DNA from: Synchiropus splendidus
Lineage: Eukaryota > Chordata > Actinopteri > Syngnathiformes > Callionymidae
NCBI RefSeq assembly: GCF_027744825.2
Contig: NC_071340.1
Location: forward strand, 4,776,501 to 4,840,500
Direction: 5' to 3'
Length of the DNA stretch: 64,000 bases
This document shows positions 9,297 to 23,152 of this stretch, piece by piece. The translations under genes were made by a program, and so were the position numbers. The notes under the pieces are model-generated. The model made no database searches. It worked only from the letters and a program-made list of their open reading frames with translations, and was not told the DNA's origin. Positions within the stretch are counted from its first letter, which is position 1; every line of letters begins with the position of its first letter.

Positions 9297-12200
9297 CTGG
9301 AGACAGGAAGGAAGAAAAATACCTTAATACTCTGCTCATGAACCTAAGAAAATGAGACCCCAAAGGTTGCTTTTGACACTGTACAGTAACGAAACAAACT
9401 CATATCCGTATAACGGTTTGTTTTTATTTTCATTTTATAGTGGACTTGCCTTTGATAGCATGCACCTACAACTGGCAGCGTGTCATACAACTCATTCTAT
9501 GATGCATCTATCTAAATGTCTAATGTAACTGTTGTGCAGAGCATTTTTTGTATGAGGTGAGATGTGTTCAGGAAACAGTTTTTATGATTTTTTTAAAATG
9601 AAAATGGAGTATCATGCATCAGACATCAGATCAGCTTTGACATTGGTGGCACAAAAATTTAAAAACTTTTGACCCGTATTCTGAGCCACACAGTTGCTGC
9701 TGCTGGTGCGATATATTTGTCATATAAAAACCGCTTCAATCCCCATTTCGTCATGGTGACAGCAAATGAAAGCAAGCATACATTTCTAAAATCTACATGT
9801 AATGACATTCCATTAAATGGCAAACAGTGAAATTGTTTGCCTTCTTTTTAGAGACACTCTGACGCCAAACATACAGAGTTGTGTCTATGTGTGTGCATCT
9901 CTCCCCATGTCCCGGTGTAGCGGGGTGTGAAAATATAATGAGGTGGGATAGCATTGTGCTGTCTGGGCCAAGTCATACCACAGTGACTTCACACACAAAA
10001 ACAGTGGTGCCTCAGAGCAGCACGAAGGAGCCGGCTGTTTTGTTTGAGCGGCATAGCACGGAGAGTTGGGCGAGGGAGAGGGTAATAGGTAGATTTGTCG
10101 TGGTTACAAGGAGACAGTGACAAAAAAACGGCAAAATGTGCTTATTTTGGATATGTAAATTGAGTATATGAAAGTATATGAAACATATTTTGTTACATGC
10201 TGCTATGTTGTTTATACACATAAGTAAAGAAGATAATACATGTTCCCTAATCTAAGTGGTAATAAAACTTTCTGAACTTTGACATCTACCAATTGATTCT
10301 AGGAATATATAAATGGATGAAGTTATTTTGCATGTTTTGAGAAATTCAAATGGCCATGATTCAAATAGCTTTTGTCTTCTTAATTGTTGACCTGCTGTGC
10401 CTGAATTTGGCTGTCAGCACCAGAACAGAACGTGAATGTGTGTCCACAGGAGTTTTGCAACATGCATGACCTAAATATGAGATCACATATTCTGTCATTA
10501 TTCATGACTATTTTATGGGTTTTTAATGGCCAATGTTGTTTTCCATATCCATCTTGAGATTACTATAGCTATCAATTTGTGTGGTACACCACTCGTTCAG
10601 AACTATCTGACCCCATGACCACATGACCAGGTTCTTAATGGTCTCTCACTGTACCGTATCTAGCTGATGGTGGAGATTCATGGATGGACAGAGTGGTGTG
10701 ACAAAGCAGCCGTGGATTATGAGAAGAAGCAGAATTTCCTGAGCGTGATTGTATTTTGGACTTCCAGGAGGTGCTTGGTGCCTGTGGTGGAGGTTTGGCA
10801 TGAGAACAGTCAGCAGTTTGTTGTGAACGCTTTTTCTGTCTTGTGATTGAAATGTATTACATTTCAAAGAAAATGTGCGATATCATATCTGAAGCAAAGA
10901 GTAAACCAGTCCTCTGTTTTTGATCCAGACAGTGGCGAAAACAAATTTAGTGGCTTTACACTGGCAATGAATCCAGCACGGTCCAGATTTGTCAGCACCA
11001 TCACCTTGACAACCATCAAACGCAACAGGAGGCCTCACCCACTGTGTCCTGCTGCTCGGTGCATCTGTGTGTGTGAGATTTAAGATAGAGTTTGTCTGTC
11101 CATTCACAGAAATGGCATCAGATGCACTTGATTGCACCTTTATCAGCCCGCTTAAGTGAGAAGAATATCTGACATGAATACAGTCAGATGTGCAGAGTTA
11201 TAACCAGACCCTTCAAACTGAGTCAGGTGGGTTTGAGGGAGTGGAAGTGATACAGAAATGTGACATTTGCATTTGTCCTGGTGACTATTGTGTGGATGAT
11301 TTGTTGACTGACACACACGTCATGTGTCCACTGTCCACAGGTTGTTCTTGTATATGTAAAGAGTTCAAGGAACACAATAGACTGCACTGCTGCACACATA
11401 CAGGAATGAAATTAAAATTGTATTTGTGCTTGATTTTTGTTCTGTTATTATTATTAAATGTAAGACTTCTGTAGGATGAATGGACATTACATCTGTCTGA
11501 CTTTACTGTATTTCTACCTCATCTGTTGACTTGATCCTTTCAGGAAGCGATTACAGTGTCAATATCATGCTGGGGAAGATCCACACATGGACTGCGGAAT
11601 CGATGGGACTATGTAGGAATATTGAAATACATACATGGATACATGGATGGATTGCAGATGAAGTGTAGGTTAGTGAGTAAAGGATGTACAATGAGTGGAT
11701 GGGCACAGGATTGGTAAAAATTAATGAACTGATGTGTAGTACAATGCAGGGGCAGAAAAGAATGAACAATATGAAGAATGACAGACAAACTGGTGGAAAG
11801 TGGAGGGATGCAACATGTATCAGTCAGTAGGGAGATGATTGTATGACAGCATGCCCTGTGGGTGCGGTGGATTTATTAATGGTATTACAGAATGGTGGCA
11901 TAAATGCATGCAGGTATAAGTGAATTGACTGATACACAGTAAAAAGGAACGCTGAAATTTTCGATGGATGTACTGAAAAAACAATAGCAAAACATGGTGT
12001 TGATGTCAAATGGATGAACAAACAAGTGCTAAATTAATAGTTTGGGTGGTTGTTGGCTTTATATCACGCAGTATGGCTCTCTGAATATTACAATGTCCAA
12101 CTTACATGCCACGACTTCTTTACAGCAACAGCGAGGGCACATCACCATGAGTCACAATGGAGATGCAGCTCTCATTCATCATGGCAGTGCACGATCGTAT

Positions 12201-15200
12201 TGCAGTGTCCAGGAAGTGAAAATGACCGATAAGAGTCAAGAGCAGATTGAGGTGTCAGATTCCGAAATGGCGATGTCTGTACTGGACTTGTAAGTCAATC
12301 ATTGTCTGTACTGCTGGTCTAATATCAAATATGGGTGTCATGGCCACTCCTGGCATGCTTCCATGCTTTAATTTTGGTAAGTTACTTCCTGCTTCTGTGT
12401 GTGTGTGTGATTTTTTTTTTTTTTTTTTTCTTGACAGTGTCGGGCGCATTCGGCAGCTGCAATCAATTCCACTGATAAACCTGCACCTCTTTAAGAAGAG
12501 ATAAAGGTTGACTAAATGAACATATTCAATAATAATAAAAAAAATGGACTCATGTGACATCTTAGAAATACATTAGTGGTCGTAGTGTATGTGCAGTCAG
12601 ACTAACTCCTGACTGAGACGTTAATTTGAGGAGTGCTGTTACTGTGTACGTATCAAGATGTTCTCTTCCTTCCACAGTTTGTCCTCGTGGCCTCAAATAC
12701 ATTTCACTGGTTTATTAATTTAATTGGTGTTTATTTGTGTTTTAGTAAGTGGCAAAATCATTTTCAGACACAGGACAAATTCTAGACAGAACATGAGTGG
12801 TTTTCTGCAAAACCTTCAATCTAGCTCATGTCTGTGAAGCTGTCCGCAGAGAAACGTTTGCTGTGTTGGGAGACTCCTGCTGTAGCAGCTGCCATCTTGA
12901 AAAGCAAACAAAATCTATGAAGCTTTGGCTGCGGGTGTATAAGAAAGGCAAACACATGTTCTTCTCCCTCACAGCCAAGCACACATCTTAATCTTGTAGA
13001 GCACTTAGTTTTGAACATTTCATTTATTTTGTCTCAGAGTGGGTCGTTACTACTCACTAATACTAGTGGGTAACACAATCGGGTCCCTTTAAGATGTGTG
13101 GCAGATGTATAATGGACAGAGACGTTGCGCTTATGTAAGACAAATAAAGAATGATGAATGACTGATCAGATGTTTGGAGAGATGGGTGAGGGGAGATGGT
13201 GAAATCAAATGAAATGAAAGTGAAAATGAAACAAGAGTAAATCCCGCTCTTTTCAAAATCTCCATGGATCAGACTGATGGTACTCTGTGGGGTCAATGCT
13301 TTGAAGAAAGGAAGGGGATACGCTCATGGAAAGAATGTGACTGAGTCAGACAGCAAAAGAGATCGATGAGGTTTCTGATTTAGAGCGAGCTCTTTATCAT
13401 GGTTGGCGTTTATTTTGGTGCTTTCCATCTCCAGTTCTTCCTTCTTCTAATTGTATTGTTGTTCAATGGCTCCAAAGTGTTGATTCGCATTCTTACTATT
13501 TCTCTACTCCACAAAATACTCACTTACGTCAACCTGGCTCAAATAATCGAAAAGTCTTTTAAATAGGAACTGCACATAAGAGCCCAAATCTCTGCCAGTT
13601 CAAATGGGACACATCATTTTTGTGAAAGGACTTCAACAATAGTTGAATCAGCAGTTCCAAAAAGTGTCATCTGAACACTCAGATAGAAAACTAAAGTATG
13701 ATATTCCTCCCTCCACACATCTCCTTTCCTTCACAAAGTCTGCTGAGTCCATTTTTTTGTCCAATTGTCACTAATGTCACATCGCATTCAGTGAGTCCTG
13801 GAGGGTGAGGTGGATTCATTGAAAGCTGAATAACCTGGTGCGAAGAGAGTCTTTTTGTTGGATGGGGCAAACAGTTCTGAGTGTGACGGTGTGCCATAGA
13901 GTGTGAATAGAGAAATCAATTGTTCACCAGGCCGCCAAGAGACTCAGACGTAACGTCAAGAAGTGAAGGGAACTCCAGGTACAATTATTTCAGGTAAACA
14001 TTTGTTTCAGCATGGCACCCAGAAACAGCCAATGGAAGGGAAATTGTCAAAGTGAAAGTTAAGGGTGGAAATCATAGAAAATGTGAATTAAACTGCCGTC
14101 CGGACTAAAGAGAGATGTGCACACTTGGAGGCCAAGGCAAGAGCAAGGAATATGATGATATATTCATTGCCAGAAGACAAGGAAGCTAAGGCTCTTCAGA
14201 AAGAGTCTAATCAAGGTGAGCTACGAAGAGGAATTTATTATTGACCCAACAGAGCAGACAGGCCGAACGGTGAAATTCCAGCAGGAAGGGTGCCATGCTT
14301 GTAATTCAACCTTTGTGAGGACCACTCATTGAGAACATCCCCGAGCCTCTCATCTTAAACCCAACCATCCAAATCAAATGGCTAAACTTAACAATGACTC
14401 TTAACCAAACATAAACCATCTAAAATGTTCGACATTTTTACCCCAAAACACATGAAAACCAGCCACAATGTCCTTACAAGATTAGTGTCCAGTCATAGAG
14501 GTGTCCATTCAATAATATTAATAGATGTAAACACACAGGCTAAGAGGATTATTCAGAAAAAACATTAGCAAACTCTGGCTGCATATCTCATTGTAGCCAG
14601 CAGATGATAAAAATTAACTTAATGTCTCAAACATCTGGTCAGATTGAGGTGAATCCATGTTAACCCAAAACAAGACAAAAATTTGGATTAAAATATTAGT
14701 CCAATAATACAAATATAAATACAAATATATCAATATGAAATTAGTTAGTCTTTTGAAACATAACCCATCATTTTAACCCAACACAAAATACTCATCAATT
14801 CAGTTGAAGAGACGTGAAAATAAAGGACCTAGACTGTGGATTTCCACTTTTCACAGGGTGGTCTGGAATTTATCCGAGGAAGGATAGTTGTTGAACATCA
14901 AAGCCCGACCATCGGTAGGGCGATCTGCGGAGCAGACGTCGGCTACAGGCAGAAGGCTATATGCCAGGAGATGGCGGAAGTTACTGAGGTAGAGCTTCTT
15001 GGTAGGTTTTCTACTTGGTTTGCCACCACAGGTTTCGTTGGAATCACAGTTGGTTAAAAAGAAAACATGTTTTGGGGAGGTGTGGCCATCCGTGCCTGAG
15101 GGGTGTCAAGACTATCTCAAAAAGGATTTTCTTGTCTCCTGAACAAAGTGTCAGAAGAGTTACTTGATTTTTCCAGTCATTGTCCAGGCATTGGTAATCC

Positions 15201-15609
15201 CTCCCTAATCGTGCAAATTGATTTATTCAGAATGCTAAACATGTTAATTTCTCATTGATGAAAAATTGAGAGCAGGATTATTGTAATGAATGCTGTCATT
15301 TCCCTGGTCATGGGACCATTCTGACTTTTTCCTATCTCACTTTTTCTCTGTCTTGGTCTGCTTCTGTCACCTGTGTTGATCTGTGACTCCTTCATCAGCC
15401 TCCCACTCCGTCGCCACCCCCCTTCTTGTTGTCATCAGTCTCTCACTTTCTCTTTCACTTGATGTCAGAGCACTGATCGATGGCTACCAAGGCCGCATGG
15501 GGACACGCTTAATTAAGTCAGGAAAGCCCAGGTGTTTCAATCCCAAAACACACTGTTCCACAATCACAAAGTCGAGCAAACACTTTTAAGATAATTACTT
15601 TGTGAGACA
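9297..15609. other. Probable TMEM132 intron sequence, no recognised gene
   Basis: Upstream of the exon acceptor I see no further TMEM132 homology. Around 11540-12000 the plus strand carries many decayed GGATG/ATGGAT words, perhaps an old tetranucleotide array. Base 12411 opens a run of 19 T followed by CTTGACAG, an acceptor-like string with no good exon behind it. Open frames here (for example 11190-11474, which is Cys-rich) have no known motif. Confidence 0.5.
12396..12429. repeat. (TG)7 followed by a poly-T run
   Basis: Seven TG repeats (12396-12409) are followed by a single A and then 19 consecutive T. Such a run is prone to length variation and sequencing error. Confidence 0.9.
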
Positions 15610-15614
15610 TGATG

Positions 15615-15755
15615 TGGGTTGGGGCCAGCATGTTGGAGTAGAGCGGCAGCCTGTGAGGCAAGAAGGTCAGGGGTGCAGTTCCAACTGGAGGAGTGTGAAT
15701 GAACACTTGTGGCAATTACAGTGCTCTTAGGACACAACCCAGGCATGAGACGTTA
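15615..15755 (+). repeat. tRNA-like SINE fragment (common teleost repeat)
   Basis: The segment around GTAGAGCGGCAGCCTGTGAG and AAGGTCAGGGGTGCAGTTCC resembles the internal promoter part of a tRNA-derived fish repeat. The second string corresponds to a mutated box B (GGTTCRANTCC). It is followed by a tail-like stretch with TGTGAATGAACACTTGTGGC. The copy is degenerate, and I did not see clear target-site duplications. Confidence 0.42.
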
Positions 15756-18700
15756 AAAAGACAAAGTGGCAGCAACGCCTAGAGGGCAATCTGCTGCTAA
15801 CATTGTGCAGTGTCTGCCACAACCTTTTACCCTTTTTTGCGCAACACCAAAGTTGTATACAACAGGAGTAAAGCAAGTCAGACGATAAGGCAGTTAGTAT
15901 ATGATAAACAATTTCCAGCTTCACTCATTAACTGGTGTTTATTTGAGATGCCTTAATTCAGCAATGATCAAAAAAGTTCATCACAGTTTCCTTATAGAGG
16001 CTAATAGGTCAGAGGTTGACCACTGTACTCAAAGGTGATTCAACTCCGGCAGCTCTTCAAAGTCCGAGTGTTGCCCAGGGTTCCACGCCATAGTGGGTCT
16101 CTCACAGAATATGAGATGATGTTTCATTGATCTGAATTTCAACACTTGACACACGTGAGTTTGTTTCAAAATGTGGAAAATTAAAAACACACACTCATGA
16201 ATACATTACAGAGTAGATTATTAAGACATAAATAGATATATTTTCCACACCAACACTGTTCAAGCATAAGCATTATGTCAGTCAAGATTCACCTGAATTT
16301 TTAGAATACATTTAAAATACATCTGCCCATACACCTCCTTCACTCTTACCTTTGTTTCATTCAGAATTTATTCTCCCATTTTTGGAGAGACAGGCTAATC
16401 TCTCAATTCTATTTCCAGCAGGTCCCAGTGAGCTTTGTCCAACAGCAGAGGAGGTGACTGATAATGGCTCATCATTAATTATTTACAGGACATATCTCAC
16501 CGTCAGAGCACACTTGGCGCTTGTCTCTCCGTGTTGCGACATGCTCAAAATGTGTCTGCCAGTCTGCATACAGCTTGTATATTTAGAAGCTTATTTGAAT
16601 GACAAAAGCTCCTTTTTTGAGGACGTTCAGGGGAAATTAGTCGCCATTGATTCAATCTTCCACCAACTTTCAGTAGCACCAGTCAGCAGCCTTGATCATT
16701 TAGAGAGACTGACTAACTCACACACGCACTCACATTCAATGAAAAAGGATTCCTACGCATAAACTCAGACCATGGTGGGGCTGAATACTAACGTTGACCT
16801 CTCTTCACAGATGATGAAATATTTCAAGTAGTTCTAGGTTCCACTACCAAAAGTGAAACAGGTGCATAATAGTTTCTAAACTATGTTCTGGGTTATTTTT
16901 CAGATGAAAGGTGAAAACCAGGTTGGGTTAACCTGGTTTACCCAGTCACCCCCACCCCTGCCTGGAACACTACACGCGAAGGAAAACCTTTTTTACTCCA
17001 TTGAAACGCCTATGCATCAACACTTTCCCAACATCATGATGAGAGGTTGGTTTTGCCAGTCGTGGTTGATGTACAGCATTTATGACATTTATGATGAACT
17101 TCGTGCACACTGAAAACTCTAAATCAATCTCACAACTTCAAGCTTATTCAAGCACCTCTCTGTCTGGCAGCTATAAGTATATTCAAAGTCTCAAATGTGT
17201 TGTCAGACCTTTAGTCATTCACCTTCCAACCCTGAAGCACTTGGCTTCCAAAACTGCTGAAGGTGCAGCGCAAAACCAGGAGGGAATGGTTGGACAACTG
17301 CTGAAGTCAGACTAAGAGACAAATAATTGGTGTGGATGGAACATGTTACTTAGATGGGATTAAAAAAAACAGCTCACTGTAACACTTAGGAGAAGAAATG
17401 TAGCATGCAAACAATGTGACAGGTGGAGAATGTCACCTTTTGTTTGCGGTAAATAAGCCCTGCAAAAGATGCTGAAGCCCCCTCCTCTGTTACCGTTGGC
17501 AAACATTAAACTTCATTAAAGGCGCAGTTGGTGTCTGTGCAGAGGTGTGTGTCTGTGTGTGTGTTAGGGCTGTGAAGAATGGGGTCGCTCTTGAACTTCA
17601 CTGTAGTCAGCACGCACACATTCAACAATAGTGCTCATGGAGTCTTTCTTTTGTTTAGTCTGCTGTAGTATTTTTGTCTTGTTTTGTGTGGATATGCCGG
17701 ACCCAACATGGACATTAACACCTTTGCGTCTGGAGGCACTGCTCATCGCTAGCGTGCCTGCACTCCAGATCACAGTTAGCAATATATACTAACTCCATGC
17801 CGATGATGCGGCCGTCGCTGTATGAGATTTCCATTTCCATTGTTCCTTCCTGCTCACTGCTATCAGGTTGCACAGCGAGGGACTTTGACTAGACTCATTG
17901 TTCATTGTTGGGCATTTTGTTTGATTTTATTAAAATTCTTCATTTTTCAATGTATATATATGTATATATATATATATACATGGTGTCGACGATGTTGTTG
18001 CTTTGTGCATGAGGAAAACAAGTGAATGCAGATGATACTTTGAATCGGATGCTTCACTAAAAATGTTCCAAAACACATATTCATTCCTAAGGCGTTAACA
18101 AATTGATGGTTGTCAAGCAGACATTTGCGTCAATCATTTGTTTCGCCTCCAGCAGCATTTCTTGACGTTGGGGTCAGGATCAGGATGACAACCATAACTT
18201 ATGTATGATGTTGCTTTTTTTATATAGCGCCTCGTGTGACCGCAAGCATTAGTCACGGCCCTGAAAATGTTTCAGCCAGAGTCAAGTCCATGATCGCAAG
18301 AGACATCAAATTATACCAAAAGAACCTAACACTGATGAGAGCCAGGCCAGGGTCTGGTGAAGTTATGTGGCGAAGGGGAAACGTGATTCAATTCTAAGCC
18401 TATTGTGTCAACCTGTAAACACCAAAGGCAGACTTTTGCGTCACCCTGGGATAATATGCCACTGCTTAGAAGTAAGACTGAGTTGTTTCTGTTGTCATCT
18501 TCTGTTGTCATGTGGCTCTTGTCCTCCAAAGTAACCTTGATTCTGTTAATCTTTTTTTTTTTCTGCTCTAATTGAATCTCTGACTTCCAATTCTCACTTT
18601 CCCACTCACTGTCACACCATGTTTCTCCTTGTTTCTCCATCCAGTCACAACTTCTGCCTTCACTCATCTCCTTCCTGTCTGCAAGTAATCTCACCTGATC

Positions 18701-21700
18701 TGGCAACAGCACAAAGGTAATCCAACCTTTTCCTCTCCTGCACGCCCGCTCTCATGCACTGAGAAAGACACAATGTCACACCAATTAACACAAACGCACT
18801 GGAGTACATTCTACCGTGCAAATGCAAACTGAGACAATCAGATCCTGTCACAACAACCCACTCACACGGCACACTCACACACTCACAAGACACATACAGT
18901 AACACCAATAGATACACACCTAGTCTAAAGAGGGGTGTATAGATGTAGATACTGTCACCCACAGTTATCACATGGAACGTTTGAGTAGTGACACTGAGAT
19001 GACTACTACTTCACAGCAAGTCAAGTTCAAGAAAATGAGTTAGATTTAGCTATACATTCATTTAGAAAAAATGAAACAGATGATGCACAGACGAGGAAGG
19101 GAGGATTGTCCATGCAGGATGATGTTTGCAGATGATATGGTGGTTTGTAGTTAGCGTAAATAGGAGGAAAAGGAGATGCTGCACAGCAGGCAATCTGATC
19201 AGGAAACGTCAAGCAGTTGACTGGATGATGTTGAAATGCATATACTTATGGCTGATGAGCCTCTGCAAGACCATGCCACAGCTGCACAAGGCGGGGCTGA
19301 GTTTTACAAAATTATACATGATGTATCATGAGTTCAGCTTTATTTCATGAGTGCAACACAATTTGAAAAAGTTTTATGAGTTAGGAATAAATAAATCAGG
19401 CTTACACATGGGAGGATGATGTTTATTAACCAGGGAATCATAACCCATAGATGCAATAATAAATGAAGTCTCTCTCTCTCTCTGTAAATATTTGTGTAAG
19501 AGATTCCCCACTGAGATGACAGTTATACACAAGTGTCTCATTGTCTCTAAATCAAGTCATAACATTTCATAATTATTAAAATAATAACTAATAAACATCA
19601 GGCCTACACAGATATAGTTGAGAAACGATCAGGGATCTTATAACTGAGGTGAACTCTCTAAGGTGAACTCTATGTCCCAGATTGAATTTGTGCCTAGTGT
19701 AGTTTCATTATTGATATGAATCAATGAAAGTGTTCACTCAGTATCACATGCATGTAGTGCAGCACACACATCAAGGTGCAAAAACTGGGTCTCCCAAGAT
19801 AGCCTGCTCTCAACCAGCCTAGAAAGGTTTATTGAAGTATGTCTGTCTGTCCTGGAGTTAACCAGTAAACAACAAACAAATGAGCAAACAATCGAGCCAT
19901 AATAATAACCACTCTGTGGTTGGCGGAGTGTCATTCTTTTGATAACCAATGTAACTAGTCATCATGAGGAGAAGTATGATAGTGGTGTGGCCCGAGTGTG
20001 CAGTTTGATGTTGTTCACAGTGGTCCACAGAAAGGTCAGGGAATGTGTACGTAAGCTCAGACATTGAAAAGCCAGCAGGGAACTTGGTGTGGTGGTCACT
20101 GTATGGTTTAGAGAGTCAGGGAACAGATTTAGATGGGTCAGCGATGAAGATAGTGATGTTTTAAATGGGAAGGACGAGAAAGGAAAAGAGTACATCAGTA
20201 GGACAGTCCATGTGGAGATATTTGGAGACAAAGTCATGGAGGTACGATGGTTTGGGCAGGAGAGCCAGGGTGGGAAGTAAAATGGTGGGTATGGATGAAG
20301 ATGAAAACAACCAATGAGGCTCATGAAGGACATGAAGGTTTGATGAGGAAGGATGAACAAGATAGGTAGTGGACCCCCAGATCGATGTTGTTGTGACTTC
20401 AGCATAGAAATCATCAATTTGTGGTGTAAATAAGTGAGGCCTTGCTCAAACCGATGACCAAGTTTAACTTCCTCAAGTGGTCTAACCTTGTGGTCAAAAA
20501 AGTGCGTTATGCTTGAAAAATGACATTCTTCTCTTAAAGTCAGGGTTTGTTTTGAATCCCAAATGAACTCACACTCGCATCAGAGCATCATGAATGTTCC
20601 ACTGACATTAGCTAGATTAACTTCATGTCAGTGTATTCAGTAAAACCTTCACTGACACTGTTGACTGACATGATGATGCGCTAGGAAGCGGGGGATTAAT
20701 GCAAAATAAAGAAACTCAAACACTGTTGAGCTCAGGGTGATATTTTGCCCTCTAAGCAGCTTTCTGTCACTCAGCAAACATGCATCCTTTGACTACACAA
20801 ATCCCGCTATCAGCTACAGTATCTCTCTCTCTCTCTCTGCCTCAAGAGACAATCACAAAATTCTCCATCTCATTTCTGATTTTGCCTAATTTCGTCTTTT
20901 GTAGTATCTCCTGTCCTAATATGCGCAGAACCCAAATTCCATTTGTGCACCACTAGTTCATCTCCCTGATCACGCCTCTTTGGATCCATCCCTTCCACCA
21001 CCACCACCACTATCCGACCCAAGAATTAAACCCACAAACATCTTGCTGCAAGGCGTGAGTGCTCAATTATTAAATTGAAACGGGGCAATTTAGATACATC
21101 ACAATCATTAGATAACTCTAATAATTAGATTACACTACATTACATAACATAACCATTCAACAGCAGCAATAGTAAAAACACATCATTAAACCATTTCCGA
21201 ACCTCAGATCATGCTTTAACATCAAATAAACAAATGATTCCTCGAGATGTCCATTTGAACGTGGATAGACTACAATTAACAGACACACAGAATGGCGGAG
21301 TTGTGGCTCTAGACCTCGAGCCAATAGAAGGTTCCCCACCAATTAACAAACTGCCTGGTTAGAAACTCCCATCAGCCTCTGCGTCTAGAGACCCTCTGTG
21401 CTGGGTTTTCTCACTCTCTTGCATTTGTCTCTCTGAGCAAGTAAGAAAATTTTGCCATAAACTCCTGAGCTATATCACAGGCTCTTTCACTTCTACAGCG
21501 GCGTGATCTCGATGGGATAGTCGTCATTTCATATTTAATTCCGTCATTACAAATCTTTTCTGTTTCTATTCTGATCCTTTTTTAATAAACCTTATAAAAT
21601 CACCTGTAATTGCATTACATAGTTGTGTATTATCATCAATTTAACAACAAAAAAAATCTAATCACAACAAGAAGTGACTTCACATAAAGACAGTCCATGT

Positions 21701-21899
21701 AAAATAATTAATTTGCTCGGGCTAATTCATTAATTTCAAGTGTTAATGCTTCAGTACTTTCGATGGACTACAGCAAAGGTGGTTCCCCATTCTTCTATAA
21801 TATAAATATTACTTTGGAATATTCAAGTCACTAGAATCAGATGTCTATGAAAATTCCTTCCCCACTTTCTCAACAGAGTGCAAAAACACAGATGACTGT
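15756..21899. other. Probable intron or intergenic sequence, no recognised gene
   Basis: Only small simple repeats stand out: interrupted TA steps near 17951-17980 and CT runs near 19470 and 20823. A frame of 136 codons (16352-16762, plus) and one of 151 codons (19962-20417, minus) have no motif, and the latter is the complement of purine-rich DNA. The stretch 16400-16720 is not repetitive and has mixed composition, so it could be conserved non-coding DNA, but that cannot be judged from one species. Confidence 0.45.
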
Positions 21900-22520
21900 G
21901 AGAGCGTGCTCAAATGAAACGGTTGTGACAGTGTGGATGTGATTGTTTATGACGCTGCATTTAAACAGTGTGAGAAGGAAAGGAGTATGCATTTAAACAC
22001 TGATGTGAGGCTGAATTTCTAATGATGTAGCACATGTGAACATTCACGTTAATCTCTGATTATAGAGTGAATGGAATATTTAGAGCTCAACACATTTATA
22101 CAGTGATGACAGAAGGAAGGTAACAGGGACGAGTTAATTTGAACAATGAGGGAGTCCATTTAAACTGTGATGACAGTGGCAAATGTAGACTGTTAAGACA
22201 ATTACTGATGGCAGAGTGAATTCACCAGACTTCACATTACAGGTGAACACAGCGATTTGGAACAGTCGTGACAGAATAATGTAGATATTTCAGTCACCAT
22301 AAATGGAGTCAAGGGGAATTCAAACAAGGAAGACAGTGATCTTCAACGATGACAAAGTGAATGTAAGTGTGACAACTCAGTATATAACATAGTAAATGAC
22401 AGAGCGACTGAGATCTAACATGATCCCGGTCTGTTCATTTACACCATAACCTGCCATGCCATGGTGAATTCAGCATTGCTGAAAGAGGTAGGCAATGACA
22501 AAGTGAATTTACAGTGTTGG
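21900..22520 (+). repeat. Degenerate tandem repeat built on a GTGATGACAGAGTGAAT-like motif
   Basis: The motif recurs at irregular intervals of roughly 25-60 bases. Examples are ACAGTGATGACAGAAGG, AAACTGTGATGACAGTGG, TTACTGATGGCAGAGTGAAT, AACAGTCGTGACAGAAT, AACGATGACAAAGTGAATG and GCAATGACAAAGTGAATTT. Several copies are joined by a CATTTAAAC element. Copies differ by several bases, so the array is old. Limits are approximate, and no coding potential is implied. Confidence 0.5.
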
Positions 22521-22704
22521 AAAATAGTTCATATGCCTGACAGTTCCCTTGTAAAGATCAGCAGTGCGATCTGGTTCATCAGTGGGTTGATTTGTCAAGG
22601 TAGCCATCATATATATTTGAGAGTTTGTGCACATGACATACGTGTAATGACTTATTTTAGGGGCCTTGTCTCAATAATTCACAGGCTTCTTCTTGCCAGA
22701 GGCA

Positions 22705-22947
22705 GCATGCATTACATCCCCTCCCTGTTTTTACTGACGTGCGCATGTCTGCTCGTGTCATGTAGTGCTGTCGCCCCATATAAAGGGAAGAGGATGTTGC
22801 TTGGCGGTGATGGTTGCGCTAATGGGACGCAGCTCAGCAGGCAGGAGTGTGTGCCGAAAGAAATTGTGTTTATTGTCAAGAAAATAATAATTAAAGGGGC
22901 AAATTGCTGGAGAGAAATGGCAGGATATGAATGTATTCCCCCCACCT
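22705..22947 (+). CDS. Speculative small secreted-protein frame (80 codons)
   Basis: The first ATG at 22461 would give 162 codons, but the in-frame ATG at 22705 is more interesting. It starts with MHYIPSLFLLTCACLLVSCS, a good-looking signal peptide with an Ala-x-Ala-like end (SAVA), followed by a basic stretch (YKGKR) and four further Cys in about 55 residues. There is a stop at 22945-22947. I recognise no family. No splice signals or promoter support expression, and a signal-like frame of this size can occur by chance in 64 kb. Confidence 0.15.
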
Positions 22948-23152
22948 AAAAATCTAGAGTGAAGCAGCAATGAACACTCATCCTCCCACATTGAAATGCA
23001 ACACACCATCATTATGCAAACATCTCACAAAAATAACACAACTATTTCACCCCAACCAATGACCTGTGGTGTACCAGTGGACAACATGTGCCTTCCTGTG
23101 CATAATATAACAGCATAATTATGACTGGAGATCAAATGTGACAGTTCCTAAC

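Noticed and set aside
8800..9363. Taking the whole 187-codon minus frame as one TMEM132 coding region with its Met as start
   Set aside because: The Met lies in intron upstream of a strong acceptor at 9297, and the tail past 8902 runs into the intron beyond a canonical donor. Homology begins and ends exactly at the splice sites.
12411..12440. Poly-T plus CTTGACAG as a splice acceptor
   Set aside because: The following sequence meets stops quickly and shows no coding character. Poly-T runs create such signals easily.
19962..20417. 151-codon minus frame
   Set aside because: Its Ser/Pro/Leu-rich protein is the complement of a GGA/GATG-rich tract. No motif, splice support or recognisable family.
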